From positions 176,524-240,523 of the forward strand of contig JAACZU010000003.1 of NCBI GenBank assembly GCA_009996615.1: a stretch of DNA of 64,000 nt, given 5' to 3'. The DNA is from Rhodanobacteraceae bacterium (GTDB lineage: Bacteria > Pseudomonadota > Gammaproteobacteria > Xanthomonadales > Rhodanobacteraceae). The position numbers and the translations under genes were made by a program. Under the pieces are notes generated by a model. The model had not been told where the DNA came from. It did not search any database and worked only from the letters and a program-made list of their open reading frames with translations. Positions within the stretch are counted from its first letter, which is position 1; the number at the start of each line of letters is the position of its first letter. Shown piece by piece: positions 16,855 to 28,390 of this stretch.

Positions 16855-18999
16855 ATGAAGTTCTCCCCTCTCGCGCGCGCCGCCGCACTCGGCGCCCTCG
16901 TCGCCGCGGCCGGTTGCACGCCGGTCGCGCCGAAGGCCGACGCGCCCGCGCCCGCCATCGCCAAGACCGAGGCCGCCGTGGACGATCCCTACCTGTGGCT
17001 TGAAGACATCAGCGGCGCCGAGGCGCTCGAATGGGTCAAGGCGCGCGATGCCGAGACGGCCAAGGCGTATGCCGAAACACCGGCGTTCGAGACGCTGCGC
17101 GGGCGCATCCTCGAGGCGCTCGACTCCGACGCGCGCATCCCGTTCGTCGAGAAGATCGGCGACCGCTACTACAACCTGTGGAAGGACAAGGACCATCCGC
17201 TCGGCCTGTGGCGGCGCACGACGCTGGCCGAGTACCGCAAGGACGCGCCAACGTGGGAAACCGTGCTCGACATCGACGCGCTGTCGGCGGCCGAGGGCCA
17301 GCGCTGGGTCTGGCAGGGTTTCCAATGCCTCAAGCCCGCCAACCGGCGCTGCCTGCTGCGGCTGTCGCCCGGCGGCGGCGACGCGGCGGCGGTGCGCGAG
17401 TTCGACCTGCATGACAAGGCGTTCGTGCAGGACGGCTTCCAGTTGCGGGCGGCGAAATCCTCGATCGCCTGGATCGATGCGGACCGCATCTACGTCGGCA
17501 CCGACTTCGGCCCCGGCGCGATGACCAAGTCGAGCTATCCGCGCATCGCCAAGGAATGGCGGCGCGGCACGCCGCTCGCGACGGCGACGACGGTCTACGA
17601 GGGCAAGGACGAGGACATGATGGTCTACGCCGCGCGTGACCTCACGCCCGGCTTCCAGCGCGACTACGTCGTGCGCGTGATCGACTTCTACACCAGCGAG
17701 ACGTTCGTGCGCGGCAAGGACGGTGCGCTGACGAAGATCGACGTGCCGCTCGACGCGCAGGCCGACGCGCACCGCGAGTGGCTGCTGGTGCAGCCGCGCA
17801 GCGCGTGGACGGTCGGGGCCACCACCTATCCGGCCGGTTCGCTGTTGGCGGCGAAGTTCGACGACTGGATGGCCGGTCGGCGCGAACTCACCGTGCTGTT
17901 CACGCCGACCGCGACGACCTCGCTGTCGGGTTACTCGTGGACGCGCCACCACCTCCTGCTGAACCTGCTCGACGACGTCGCCAGCCGGCAGGAAGTGCTG
18001 ACGCCGGCCAAGGGCGAATGGAAGCGCCGCCCGCTGCCGGGTGCGCCGGCGCTGTCGACGGTCGAGGCGAGCGGCATCGACGCCGACCACGACGACAGCT
18101 ATTTCCTGACCGTGACCGGCTACCTCACGCCGACCACGCTGTACCACGGCACGCTCGGCCGCGGCGAGGCGAAGGCGGTCAAGCACACGCCGGCGTTCTT
18201 CGATGGCGCGAAGTTCGAGGTTTCGCAGCACTTCGTGAACTCCAGGGACGGCACGCGCGTGCCGTACTTCCAGGTCGCGCCGAAGGGCCTCGCGCTCGAC
18301 GGCAAGGCGCGGACGCTGCTGTACGGCTACGGCGGCTTCGAGCTGGCGCAGCGCCCGACCTACAGCGCCGGCGTCGGCCGCGGCTGGCTCGAACAGGGCG
18401 GCGTGTACGTCGTGGCGAACATCCGCGGCGGCGGCGAATACGGCCCGCGCTGGCACCAGGCCGCGCTGAAGGCGAACCGCCCGCGCGCCTACGAGGACTT
18501 CGCTGCGGTCGCCGACGACCTGGTCAAGCGCGGCGTGACGTCGCGCGCGCACCTCGGCGCGATGGGCGGCAGCAACGGCGGCCTGCTGGTCGGCAACATG
18601 CTGACGCAGTACCCCGACCGCTTCGGTGCGATCGTCTGCGCGGTGCCGCTGCTCGACATGAAACGCTACACGCGCCTGTCCGCCGGCGCCTCGTGGATCG
18701 CCGAATACGGCGATCCGGACAAGCCGGAGGAATGGGAGTGGATCAAGGCGTTCTCGCCGTACCAGAACCTCAAGGCCGGCCAGGACTACCCCTCGACGCT
18801 GTTCTACACCGCCACCAGCGACGACCGCGTCGGCCCGGTGCAGGCGCGCAAGATGGCGGCGAAGATGCGCGACATGGGCTATGCGAACGCGTGGTTCTAC
18901 GAGAACACCGAAGGCGGTCACGGCGGCGCGGCGGACAACCGCCAGTCGGCCTACCGGCTCGCGCTCAGCTACACGTTCCTGCTCGAACACCTGAAGTAG
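16855..18999 (+). CDS. Prolyl oligopeptidase family protein (S9A), predicted lipoprotein
   Basis: A 714-residue serine peptidase cleaving after Pro in short peptides. The N-terminus has a lipoprotein-type signal, ALGALVAAAGC, with Cys at about residue 21, so it is probably anchored in the periplasm or outer membrane. The family start DDPYLWLED follows, then the beta-propeller. In the hydrolase domain the nucleophile is Ser573 in GAMGGSNGG, the acid lies in SDDRVGP (about 656-657), and His689 is in EGGHGG. NIRGGGEYGP is the oxyanion-region motif. The ATG at 16855 starts the signal peptide and follows CCCGGAGTCCTGC. Confidence 0.92.
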   Translation: MKFSPLARAAALGALVAAAGCTPVAPKADAPAPAIAKTEAAVDDPYLWLEDISGAEALEWVKARDAETAKAYAETPAFETLRGRILEALDSDARIPFVEKIGDRYYNLWKDKDHPLGLWRRTTLAEYRKDAPTWETVLDIDALSAAEGQRWVWQGFQCLKPANRRCLLRLSPGGGDAAAVREFDLHDKAFVQDGFQLRAAKSSIAWIDADRIYVGTDFGPGAMTKSSYPRIAKEWRRGTPLATATTVYEGKDEDMMVYAARDLTPGFQRDYVVRVIDFYTSETFVRGKDGALTKIDVPLDAQADAHREWLLVQPRSAWTVGATTYPAGSLLAAKFDDWMAGRRELTVLFTPTATTSLSGYSWTRHHLLLNLLDDVASRQEVLTPAKGEWKRRPLPGAPALSTVEASGIDADHDDSYFLTVTGYLTPTTLYHGTLGRGEAKAVKHTPAFFDGAKFEVSQHFVNSRDGTRVPYFQVAPKGLALDGKARTLLYGYGGFELAQRPTYSAGVGRGWLEQGGVYVVANIRGGGEYGPRWHQAALKANRPRAYEDFAAVADDLVKRGVTSRAHLGAMGGSNGGLLVGNMLTQYPDRFGAIVCAVPLLDMKRYTRLSAGASWIAEYGDPDKPEEWEWIKAFSPYQNLKAGQDYPSTLFYTATSDDRVGPVQARKMAAKMRDMGYANAWFYENTEGGHGGAADNRQSAYRLALSYTFLLEHLK

Positions 19000-19251
19000 G
19001 GCCGCAACCGGCAGCGGCGGCGATGGCACGCGCGTGCTGCGCCGCCGCATGGTTTTGCCGTATCCTTCGCGCCGCTGCGGGCGGCGCCCGTACGCGCCTG
19101 CCCTGCCGGCGCGCTCCTGCCACCGGCGCAGCAACCCCATCCCGCCGCGCGGGCGGGCCGCCGAGTGCGGCCGCCGGCCGGCCCGTTTTCGGCGCGCACC
19201 GCGGTTACTTTCGCCATCCGGGGCGCGCCGGCCTGATTCGAGGAGTGCAGC

Positions 19252-19788
19252 ATGGGTCTGGAACGCGTTCGCGCCGGCGCCGAGGTGCCGGAGGAAATCA
19301 ACGTCATCATCGAAATCCCGAAGGACGCCGAGCCGGTCAAGTACGAGGTCGACAAGGAGAGCGGCGCGATCTTCGTCGACCGCGTGCTGTCCACGCCGAT
19401 GCGCTATCCGTGCAACTACGGCTACGTGCCGCAGACGCTCGGCGGCGACGGCGATCCGCTCGACGCGCTGGTGATCCTGCCGCTGCCGCTGGTGCCCGGC
19501 GCGGCGATCCGCTGCCGCCCGGTCGGCATGCTGAAGATGACCGACGAGGCCGGCGCCGACGAGAAGCTGGTGGTGGTGCCGCACGCGAAGATCTTCGCCG
19601 GCTACGCGCACATCGAGGACATCGACCAGGTCTCGCGCCACTGGCTGGAGCGCATCGGCCACTTCTTCGAGCACTACAAGGACCTCGAGAAGGGCAAGTG
19701 GGTCAAGATCGAGGGCTGGTCCGACGCGGCCGCGGCCAAGGCCGAGATCCTCGCCGGCGTCGAGCGCTACAAGCAGGCCAATCCGTAG
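19252..19788 (+). CDS. ppa: Inorganic pyrophosphatase (family I, soluble)
   Basis: A 178-residue cytoplasmic enzyme hydrolysing PPi to phosphate, needed to pull biosynthetic reactions forward. Family I signatures are all present: INVIIEIPK near the start, KYEVDKESGAIFVDR, YPCNYGYVPQT, the GDGDPLDALV metal-binding motif at about residues 64-73, and KDLEKGKWVKIEGW at the end. GAGGAGTGCAGC precedes the ATG at 19252. A soluble PPase in the same neighbourhood as hppA and a PPi-type PFK means three enzymes compete for the same PPi pool. Confidence 0.96.
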   Translation: MGLERVRAGAEVPEEINVIIEIPKDAEPVKYEVDKESGAIFVDRVLSTPMRYPCNYGYVPQTLGGDGDPLDALVILPLPLVPGAAIRCRPVGMLKMTDEAGADEKLVVVPHAKIFAGYAHIEDIDQVSRHWLERIGHFFEHYKDLEKGKWVKIEGWSDAAAAKAEILAGVERYKQANP

Positions 19789-19852
19789 GAGCGCCGCCGC
19801 GCGACCTGCGCTGGGCAAGGCCGCGACGCCTCGTCGCGGCTGCGCCGCTCCA

Positions 19853-19937
19853 TAGGGTGGGACGCAGCGCCAAAGGCGCGAGTCCCGCCACGGGTTCGTG
19901 GTGGCGCTCGCCGCTTCGCGGCTGCGACCCACCCTAC
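19853..19937. repeat. Intergenic palindromic repeat, GTAGGGTGGG family (copy B)
   Basis: It begins TAGGGTGGGACGCAGCGCCA and ends GGCTGCGACCCACCCTA, with internal GCGCGAGTCCCGCCAC / GTGGCGCTCGCCGC. It lies between ppa and the convergent glycosyltransferase gene. The preceding 19793-19852 also holds a short GCCGCGACGCCTCGTCGCGGC hairpin. Confidence 0.7.
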
Positions 19938-19956
19938 CCTCCCTTCCCGACGACGC

Positions 19957-21612
19957 TCAGTCGTCGTCGGCCTCCTCGCTGTCGTCACGCGTGTGCCGCA
20001 GCGTCGGATCGACGCCCGACGCGAGCGCCGCGCGCGCGTCCCAGATCGACACTTGGCTGCCGCGGAACGGCTGCGTGTAGACCGGATCGGCGCGGAAGCG
20101 GAAGTTCGGATAGAAGCTGATGACCAGGCCGTCCGGATGCTGCTGCGTCCACGCGGCCAGCTCCTCGAGCGATCCGAGCACCGGCAGCGGCTTCTCCAGG
20201 CGCCCGGCGAATTCGTACACGCCGTGGTGCCAGCCCATGTGCACGATCGGCTGGCCGCGCTCCTGCGCGGCGCGTACCTGGCGTGCGACCGGCGCCACCT
20301 CGTAGCGCGGCGCGGTGCCCTGGATCACCGCGAACTTGACCAGCAGCGCGACGGCGAGCATCGCCAGCGCCGGCGCGACCGGTCCGTCGAGGCGGCGCGC
20401 AACGACCCACAGCAGCACGCCGCACAGCGCGACCGCCGCGCCCCAGTCCGGCCACACGCCGGCCAGCACGTGCAGGTTCGGGCGGGTCGCGGCCAAGTGC
20501 GGCAGCAGCGCGAACAGCACGCCGATGCCGGCCAGCGCGAGCGCGAACAGGCCGCTGCGCACGCGCCATTCGCCGCGTCCGAGCAGCCACGCGCCGCCGA
20601 GCGCGACCGCCGGGATTGCCGGCAGCAGGTAGTGCGGCTGCTTGCCGCCGATCAGCGAGAATGCGACGAAGGTCGGCACCAGCCACGCCAGCGCCAGGCG
20701 CAGCGCCGGCGCATCGAGCTGCGCGCGCAGGCTGCGCCAGCCGCCGCGCAACACCAGCGGCCATGGCAGCAGCATCAGCGGGAACACGATGCCGTACCAC
20801 CACCACGGCCGCCCGTGCGTGCTCTTGCCCTTGACGCCCTGGATGCGGTCGAAGGTCTGGTTGAGGAAGATCGCGCGCGCGTACTCCTCGCCGCCGTGCA
20901 GCGCGGCCGGGATCGCCCAGGCCAGGCCGATCGCGGCGCCGAGCAGCACCGCCAGCGCGAGCGCGCCGAAGTAGCGCGCGCGTCGGCCGGCCAGGCGATC
21001 GGCGCACCACCATGGCGCGGCCAGCGCGATGAACGCAATGTCGAGCAGCATCACCGGCCCCTTGACCAGGATGCCCAGGCCGAGCGCGCCGCCGGTGACG
21101 AGGATGCCGCGGCGCGTGCGCGCTTGCGCCAGGTCGCAGATGCCGTGCGCGGCGAGCAGCACGCAGGTGGCCAGCAGCACGTCGAACATGATCGCGTTCG
21201 CGAACGCGGCGAAATAGGCCGCGCCGAGCAGCAGCCAGGCCGAGGCGCGCGCGACCGTGACCGATGCGGTCAGGCGGAAGGCGAGGCGATACATCAGCCA
21301 CAGGCTCAGCAGCGAGCACAGCAGCGTCATCGCACGCGCGGTCCACGCGTGCACGCCGGTCACCAGCCAGCCGAGGTTGATCAGCCAGAACAGCATCGGC
21401 GGCTTGTGCGCGTAGGTGTCGCCGTTCAGGTGCGGCACGAGGAACTCACCGGTCTGGCGCATCTCCCACGCCACCGCGAGGTAACGCGTCTCGTCGATCG
21501 GCAGCGGCGCCAGCAGGAACACGACCGGCACCAGCAGCAGCAGGCCGAGCAGCAGCGGATGATCGGACAGCACGCGCCAGGGCGAGGCGTGCGCGGAAAG
21601 CGGAGAACTCAT
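19957..21612 (-). CDS. ArnT-like glycosyltransferase family 39 membrane protein
   Basis: A 551-residue GT-C fold protein with about 12 transmembrane segments. The first periplasmic loop carries the catalytic acidic pair in PIDETRYLAVAWEMR (Asp40-Glu41), followed by NGDTYAHKPPM, the layout of ArnT/PMT-type enzymes that transfer a sugar from a polyprenyl-phosphate donor to lipid A, protein or another acceptor. The C-terminal soluble part is short. The acceptor cannot be told from sequence. The ATG at 21612 is chosen because it precedes the first helix; the ribosome-binding site is weak. Confidence 0.85.
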   Translation of the reverse strand: MSSPLSAHASPWRVLSDHPLLLGLLLLVPVVFLLAPLPIDETRYLAVAWEMRQTGEFLVPHLNGDTYAHKPPMLFWLINLGWLVTGVHAWTARAMTLLCSLLSLWLMYRLAFRLTASVTVARASAWLLLGAAYFAAFANAIMFDVLLATCVLLAAHGICDLAQARTRRGILVTGGALGLGILVKGPVMLLDIAFIALAAPWWCADRLAGRRARYFGALALAVLLGAAIGLAWAIPAALHGGEEYARAIFLNQTFDRIQGVKGKSTHGRPWWWYGIVFPLMLLPWPLVLRGGWRSLRAQLDAPALRLALAWLVPTFVAFSLIGGKQPHYLLPAIPAVALGGAWLLGRGEWRVRSGLFALALAGIGVLFALLPHLAATRPNLHVLAGVWPDWGAAVALCGVLLWVVARRLDGPVAPALAMLAVALLVKFAVIQGTAPRYEVAPVARQVRAAQERGQPIVHMGWHHGVYEFAGRLEKPLPVLGSLEELAAWTQQHPDGLVISFYPNFRFRADPVYTQPFRGSQVSIWDARAALASGVDPTLRHTRDDSEEADDD

Positions 21613-21707
21613 CGAACGCGGACCGACGGGGAAAACGCCCAATGGTGGCATGGCGCGCGCGCGCTGTCGCGCTGCGGAAGCCGCAGGTCAGCTACGGTCG
21701 GCGCCGC

Positions 21708-21872
21708 GTAGGGTGGGGCGCAGCGCCGAGCACTGTTTAGAGGCGTGCACGGCGTGGGCGCGAGTCCCACCAAGCATCCATCCCTGGAGCGATATTCCGG
21801 TCGGCATCCATGCCTCCCCCTCAGCGGCCGAAAGGCCGCTTCAACCGCTGCGCGGCTGCGTCCACCCTACCC
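21708..21872. repeat. Intergenic palindromic repeat, GTAGGGTGGG family (copy C, long)
   Basis: It opens GTAGGGTGGGGCGCAGCGCC and closes GCGGCTGCGTCCACCCTAC. The centre is longer than in copies A and B and contains GGCCGAAAGGCC. It lies upstream of the glycosyltransferase start and downstream of the DUF2333 gene start-to-stop order on the same strand. Confidence 0.65.
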
Positions 21873-21886
21873 TGAAACGCACGTGC

Positions 21887-22897
21887 TCAGCCGCGCTTGA
21901 GCAACTCGCGCAGGTCGATCACCGCCGCATTCGCGCGCGAGATGTAGTTGGCCATCACCAGCGAGTGGTTGGCGAAGAAGCCGAACGGCTTGCCGTTGAG
22001 GATGATCGGACTGCGCACCGGCCGCTGCGCCTCCTCCAACTCGCGGATGATCTGCTTCAGGCTCACCTGCGCGTTCTTGCGCTGCAGGGTCGGGGCGAAA
22101 TCGACCTCGAACGCCTTGAGCTGCTCGAGCAGCGCCCAAGTGTAGCCGCGCGATTCGTAGAAGATGTCGTCGATCTTCAGCCACGGCGTGCGCACGATCT
22201 GCGGCTTGTGCGGCGCGGCCGGCTCGGCACCGTCGACCGGCGCATCGCCCTCCAGGCGCAGCTGGCCGGCGCTGGCCGACAGCCGCTGCGACAGGCTGCC
22301 GAGGCGGCTTGAAACGAGGTCGAGGTAGTCGGCGAGGTTGTCGGCGCGCGCGTAGAACTGCGCGCCGTTCGGATCGTTCTTGCCGAGCCGCGTCAGGTAG
22401 CCGTCCACGCGCGCGATCGCCTTGCGGTACTGGCTTTCCGAGCTCGGCAGCAGCCAGCGGTCGTTCGGGCTCGAGAACAGCGGATCGGCCTCCTTCAGGT
22501 CGGCGTCCTCCTCCGACTGCGACTGCGAGCGCGAGAACCTGTTGCGCAGCTCGCGCGCGAGGTCGCGCGTCGCGGTCAGCACGCCGAATTCCCAGTTCGG
22601 CACGTTGTCCATCAGCACGCCGGGCGGGAAGCGGTCGTTGCTGAGGTAGCCGCCACGCTTGTCGAGCAGTGTCTGCGCGCTGGTCATCAGTGCCGAGGTC
22701 GTGACCGTGCCGGTCACCACCGGCACGTTCCTCGCCGCCGCGTGCGCCTGCGCGGCGGCGACCACGTCGAACTGCGCGGGCTCGTAGCTCCACCACCACA
22801 TCAGCGCGAGCACGCCGACGACGTAGATCGCCACCAGTGCCGCGAGGCCGCGCATCCACCACGCCCGCAGGCGCCCGCCCTTGACTGTGTTTTCCAT
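21887..22897 (-). CDS. DUF2333 family membrane-anchored protein
   Basis: A 336-residue protein with a single N-terminal helix (LAALVAIYVVGVLALMWWW, residues ~18-36) and a large soluble part probably facing the periplasm. The WWSYEP start, the VTTSALMTSAQTLLDKRGGY motif and the FFANHSLVMANYISRANAA C-terminus are characteristic of DUF2333, a conserved proteobacterial family of unknown role. The mid-region SRSQSQSEEDADLKEADP is low complexity. The ATG at 22897 is used because the frame upstream has no family match. Confidence 0.88.
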   Translation of the reverse strand: MENTVKGGRLRAWWMRGLAALVAIYVVGVLALMWWWSYEPAQFDVVAAAQAHAAARNVPVVTGTVTTSALMTSAQTLLDKRGGYLSNDRFPPGVLMDNVPNWEFGVLTATRDLARELRNRFSRSQSQSEEDADLKEADPLFSSPNDRWLLPSSESQYRKAIARVDGYLTRLGKNDPNGAQFYARADNLADYLDLVSSRLGSLSQRLSASAGQLRLEGDAPVDGAEPAAPHKPQIVRTPWLKIDDIFYESRGYTWALLEQLKAFEVDFAPTLQRKNAQVSLKQIIRELEEAQRPVRSPIILNGKPFGFFANHSLVMANYISRANAAVIDLRELLKRG

Positions 22898-23028
22898 CCG
22901 CCCGCCCTCGCTGGATCGCGTCGCCGGCACGATGACGCCGGCCGGTACGCGCCGATTCTAGTGCGGCCGCGGCATCGGCGCGTGACCATGCACTAACATC
23001 TGGGCCTCGCCCATGCTCAGGTGCCTGC

Positions 23029-23679
23029 ATGCTGATCGTTCCCGGCCATCCGCTGCTCGACAAGGACCGCCTCGTAGGCGGCTGCGTGCGCCTGCCCATC
23101 GCGACCGAGCTGGCACGCCTGCAGGCCGAGCTCGGCGCGCTGCCGGAGCGCTTCTGGGGCACGCGCGGCGGCCGCGTCGGCGTGCACCGGCCGGCGCAGG
23201 CGGTGTTCCTGCGCGGGCACGCGCCGGCCGAGGGCAACCTGCCGATCGAGGACCGCGAGGCACTGGACCTGCTGCCGGCGTTCCGCGCGCTGATCCACGA
23301 ACGCATTCCGGCGCCGCCGCTGCGCGCGCTGCTCGCGTTGCTGCCGGGTGGCGCGGTGATCGCGCCACATGCCGACCAGGCGCCGTACTTCGGCCAGACG
23401 ATCCGCCTCCACGTGCCGATCGTGACGCACGCGCGGATGTGGATGTACTGCGCCGGGCGCAGCTACCGGATGGCCGAGGGCGAGGTGTGGGCGCTCAACA
23501 ATTCGACGCTGCACGCGGTGTGGAACGCGGACCCGGAACGCGGCCGCATCCACCTGATCTGCGACTTCCTGCCCACGCCCGCGTTGATCGAGCTGCTGCT
23601 GCGCGGCGAGCGCGACCTCGGCGTGGACAACCGCGCGGTGCACGACCACCTGTTCGCCGCGCAGCCGGCCGGCGCCTGA
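23029..23679 (+). CDS. Aspartyl/asparaginyl beta-hydroxylase-domain protein
   Basis: A 216-residue 2-oxoglutarate/Fe(II) oxygenase-type protein of the Asp_Arg_Hydrox group. Visible iron ligands are His114-x-Asp116 in APHADQAPY and His162 in NNSTLHAVWN, and an Arg near 172 (DPERGRIHL) is placed to bind 2-oxoglutarate. RLHVPIVTH forms the core strand. No signal peptide is seen, so the substrate is cytoplasmic and unknown. It converges on a gene whose N-terminal half carries the same domain (23696-25522), with 16 bp between the stops. Confidence 0.85.
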   Translation: MLIVPGHPLLDKDRLVGGCVRLPIATELARLQAELGALPERFWGTRGGRVGVHRPAQAVFLRGHAPAEGNLPIEDREALDLLPAFRALIHERIPAPPLRALLALLPGGAVIAPHADQAPYFGQTIRLHVPIVTHARMWMYCAGRSYRMAEGEVWALNNSTLHAVWNADPERGRIHLICDFLPTPALIELLLRGERDLGVDNRAVHDHLFAAQPAGA

Positions 23680-23695
23680 GCGCCCTCGCGCGACG

Positions 23696-25522
23696 CTAGC
23701 GCGCGGCCGCGCGCTCGGCGCGCGCGATCGTGCCGGCGACCTGTGCCAGCACCGGCGCGAGTTCCGCTTCGCGCCGGCGCCACTTGTCCGGCCGCGGCGC
23801 CGACACGGTGTGGTTGGCCAGCGGCAGGCTCGCGCCGAGCGGCTCGTCCCAGCGGAAGCCGACCGCGGCGCAGATGCGCGCGATCTCGGCGGCCGGATCG
23901 GCCAGCAGCGCATCGTAGCGCGCGACCGAGCGGCGCTCCGGCGCGAGCGCGTCCAGGTCGTCCAGCAGCGTGCGCGTGGTGATCTTCCACTGCGCCGCGA
24001 CGATCTCCGGCAGCGGCCGGCCCGCCAGCTCGCGCCAGCCGGGCACCAGCAGCAGCGACCACGGCAGGCCGCTCCAGCCCGGCAGCTGCGGGTAGGTGCG
24101 GAAGCCGCCCGACTCCCACGCCTCCAGCATGCTGGCCAGGCATTCGCGCGGATCGCGATAGAGGTAGACGAAATGCGCGTCCGGGAACACCTTGGCGAGG
24201 AACGGGATGCGCAACGCGTTCTTCGGCGTCTTCTCGAGCAGGCGGAAGCGGCCCTGCGGCGCGCGCCGCTGCCGGTCGAACGCGCCGGCGTGGAAGCGCG
24301 CGCGCAGCAGCGCGGCGAGGTCGGCGCTGGCGTCGTCCGCGGTCAGGCGGTTGGAGTCGCGCTGCACGTGGTCCACGCCGAGTCCGGCGATGCCCTCGAT
24401 CAGGCCATGGCTCTCGCCGCCGATCGTGTGCGCGTCGGGGCTGCGCGCAAGCGTCTCGAACAGCAGCGACGAGCCCGAGCGCGGCGGCGAGACGATGAAC
24501 ACCGGACGCTCGATCGCGTCCTCGCTGCGCACGTGCACGGCCGGCGCGCCGCGGCTGCGGCTGCCTTCCTCGCTGACCGCCGCCGCATTCGGCCGGCGCA
24601 CCGCGCGGCCGAGCAGGCCGACCGCGGCGGCCACGAACGAGGCGCCGTTCTGCAGCGGCACGTCGCTGCCGAGCCGGCTGAGCTGCAGCAGGAACGCATC
24701 GAGCACGCGGCGGTATTCGGCGAAGCCGGCCTCGTCGCTGCCGTGTAGGTACCACAGCGCCTGCCACTCGCGCACGAACGCGCTGGCGAGGTCGACGATC
24801 GCCGGCATGCGCGGATGGCGCTGCGCCTCGGCGAGCAGGAACTGCACGTGGCCGCGCAGCTCCCAGTAGCTCATCGGCGAGGTCAGGTTGATCGATTCGA
24901 ACTGCAGCGCCGGCGCAGCGCCGGCCTGTGGCGCGACCAGGCGCGGCTGCCAGCCGTCGCGCGGCGCGGTGTGCGGCCGGCCGGCGTTGACCAGGTTCCA
25001 GAAGCGCGGACTGCCGACCGTGTCGACGACCAGGTGCACGCGCGCGCGTTCGTCGTCGTTGATCACGCGGTGCATGCGCCAGGTGTCGAAGATCCAGCAT
25101 TCGCCCGCGGCCATGTTGACCTCGGCGTCGTCACAGAAGAAGCGCACGGTCGGCTGGGTCAGGATCGGCACGTGCACGCGCACGCGCTCGTTCCAGTAGT
25201 GGTTCGTGTCGACGTGCGGCTCGACTTCCGAGCGGCCCGACAGGCGCATCAGGCGGATGCGCCCGAGCACGGTTTCAAGGCTTGCCAGCACCTGCTGCAG
25301 GTACGGGCTGCGCGCAAGGTTGGGCGTCGGCCGCATCGGGCCTTCCAGCGCATCGCCGAGCGCCGGATCGCCGTTCACCGTCGCGATCGGCAGCGCGCTG
25401 TTGCCCGGGATCGCGTCCGGATGCGGACGCCAGTCGGACTCGTCGAACGCGGCGATCTCCGCCGCGAGCGCGGCGGCGTCGAACATCAGCGGCAACTGGA
25501 CGAACGGAACGGGGAGTTTCAC
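23696..25522 (-). CDS. Fusion of an aspartyl/asparaginyl beta-hydroxylase domain and a sulfotransferase
   Basis: A 608-residue two-domain protein. Residues ~1-180 form an Asp_Arg_Hydrox domain: His103-x-Asp105 in EPHVDTNHYW, RVHVPILTQ, and His151 in TWRMHRVIN, with RARVHLVVD as the 2-oxoglutarate Arg region. From about residue 330 a PAPS-dependent sulfotransferase begins with the 5'-phosphosulfate loop FIVSPPRSGSSLLFETL, followed by LLEKTPKNALRIPFLAKVF and the 3'-phosphate motif VYLYRDPRECLASML. The substrate is unknown. The start is uncertain: GTG at 25522 (GAGAAAG upstream) or GTG at 25558. It could modify a shared target by hydroxylation and sulfation. Confidence 0.85.
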   Translation of the reverse strand: MKLPVPFVQLPLMFDAAALAAEIAAFDESDWRPHPDAIPGNSALPIATVNGDPALGDALEGPMRPTPNLARSPYLQQVLASLETVLGRIRLMRLSGRSEVEPHVDTNHYWNERVRVHVPILTQPTVRFFCDDAEVNMAAGECWIFDTWRMHRVINDDERARVHLVVDTVGSPRFWNLVNAGRPHTAPRDGWQPRLVAPQAGAAPALQFESINLTSPMSYWELRGHVQFLLAEAQRHPRMPAIVDLASAFVREWQALWYLHGSDEAGFAEYRRVLDAFLLQLSRLGSDVPLQNGASFVAAAVGLLGRAVRRPNAAAVSEEGSRSRGAPAVHVRSEDAIERPVFIVSPPRSGSSLLFETLARSPDAHTIGGESHGLIEGIAGLGVDHVQRDSNRLTADDASADLAALLRARFHAGAFDRQRRAPQGRFRLLEKTPKNALRIPFLAKVFPDAHFVYLYRDPRECLASMLEAWESGGFRTYPQLPGWSGLPWSLLLVPGWRELAGRPLPEIVAAQWKITTRTLLDDLDALAPERRSVARYDALLADPAAEIARICAAVGFRWDEPLGASLPLANHTVSAPRPDKWRRREAELAPVLAQVAGTIARAERAAAR

Positions 25523-25618
25523 GGCAGGCTTTCTCGTCGATGGCGCGGGCCGGCGCACGCGCTCGGCCCGACAGCGGGCCGTGCATGATACAAGCCGCGC
25601 AGCGGCGTCGGCGGGCTG

Positions 25619-26029
25619 CTAGCGCGCCTCGGCCACCGGCTTGCAATCGGGCGTCCTGGACACCGGCTGGTGTCCGACGTAAGGAGCGGCATCCGGATTG
25701 AACGCGACGAAGAAGTAGTCCTGCGGATGTTGTGTACTTTGGAAGAGGACGCTGTAGCGGACCTCGTCGGAGCGCACGCACGCCGCCTCGGACTTGAGAG
25801 ATCCCTTGCGCTGCGCGACGAGCTCGGCACGGCTGCGGAGCATGTCGTACAGGCTCACGTTCTCCACCGGCAGGTCGGCCGGATGGCCGGCGTCGGTGAA
25901 ACCGTGCCGCGCGATGAACCGCTCGGCCTGGCGAGCCGCATCCGCCGCGGAGGCGGGAAAACCATCCGGCTGGGCCACGCTCGCGCCGGCCATAAGGAGA
26001 AGGAACGCCCCGAAGAATGCGTGCGTCAC
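25619..26029 (-). CDS. Hypothetical exported protein
   Basis: About 136 residues. The N-terminus THAFFGAFLLLMAGASVAQ is a signal peptide. The mature part (AARQAERFIARHGFTDAGH, then DYFFVAFNPDAAPYVGHQPV) has no recognised domain; one Cys pair (ACVRSDE, PDCKPV) may form a disulphide. The start is uncertain: GTG at 26029 fits the signal peptide best, and a TTG at 26089 is also open. It lies between the fusion gene and thiC, all on the minus strand. Confidence 0.55.
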   Translation of the reverse strand: MTHAFFGAFLLLMAGASVAQPDGFPASAADAARQAERFIARHGFTDAGHPADLPVENVSLYDMLRSRAELVAQRKGSLKSEAACVRSDEVRYSVLFQSTQHPQDYFFVAFNPDAAPYVGHQPVSRTPDCKPVAEAR

Positions 26030-26139
26030 GCCGTGCCCCGCCACGAGAGGATTGCACGTGATCCTGCGAGGCAGCGCGGCAACCGTCAAGCCGGACCCGC
26101 GCGCTCACACATATGGCAAGCCGTGTGGGCCTCTTGGGC

Positions 26140-26180
26140 ACCATCCCCACCCAAACCCGCCCCTTGAAGGGGAGGGTTTG
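26140..26180. repeat. CACCATCCCCACCCAA...CCTTGAAGGGG repeat (copy 1)
   Basis: Contains CCATCCCCACCCAAACCC followed by the small palindrome CCCCTTGAAGGGG. Near-identical copies end the two large composite repeats at 37881-37920 and 58192-58230. It sits just downstream of thiC. Confidence 0.6.
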
Positions 26181-26189
26181 AGCACGCGG

Positions 26190-28254
<2,065 letters not shown>

Positions 28255-28390
28255 CAAGGCGGGCATTGAAGCACGTCCGGGCGGATGCGGCCAGCCGGCG
28301 GGGAGGCGACCGCAAGGCAACGCTTCGGCGCGCTGGACCGTCAAGTGAACATGCGCGACGCTCCGCACGCGCCGTCGACCAGGACCTGCC

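Noticed and set aside
16723..19932. A 1069-codon open frame on the minus strand, antisense to the prolyl oligopeptidase and ppa genes
   Set aside because: It is a product of third-position GC bias. The translation is Arg/Ala/Gly/Val-rich without domains, while the plus strand encodes two complete, motif-bearing enzymes.
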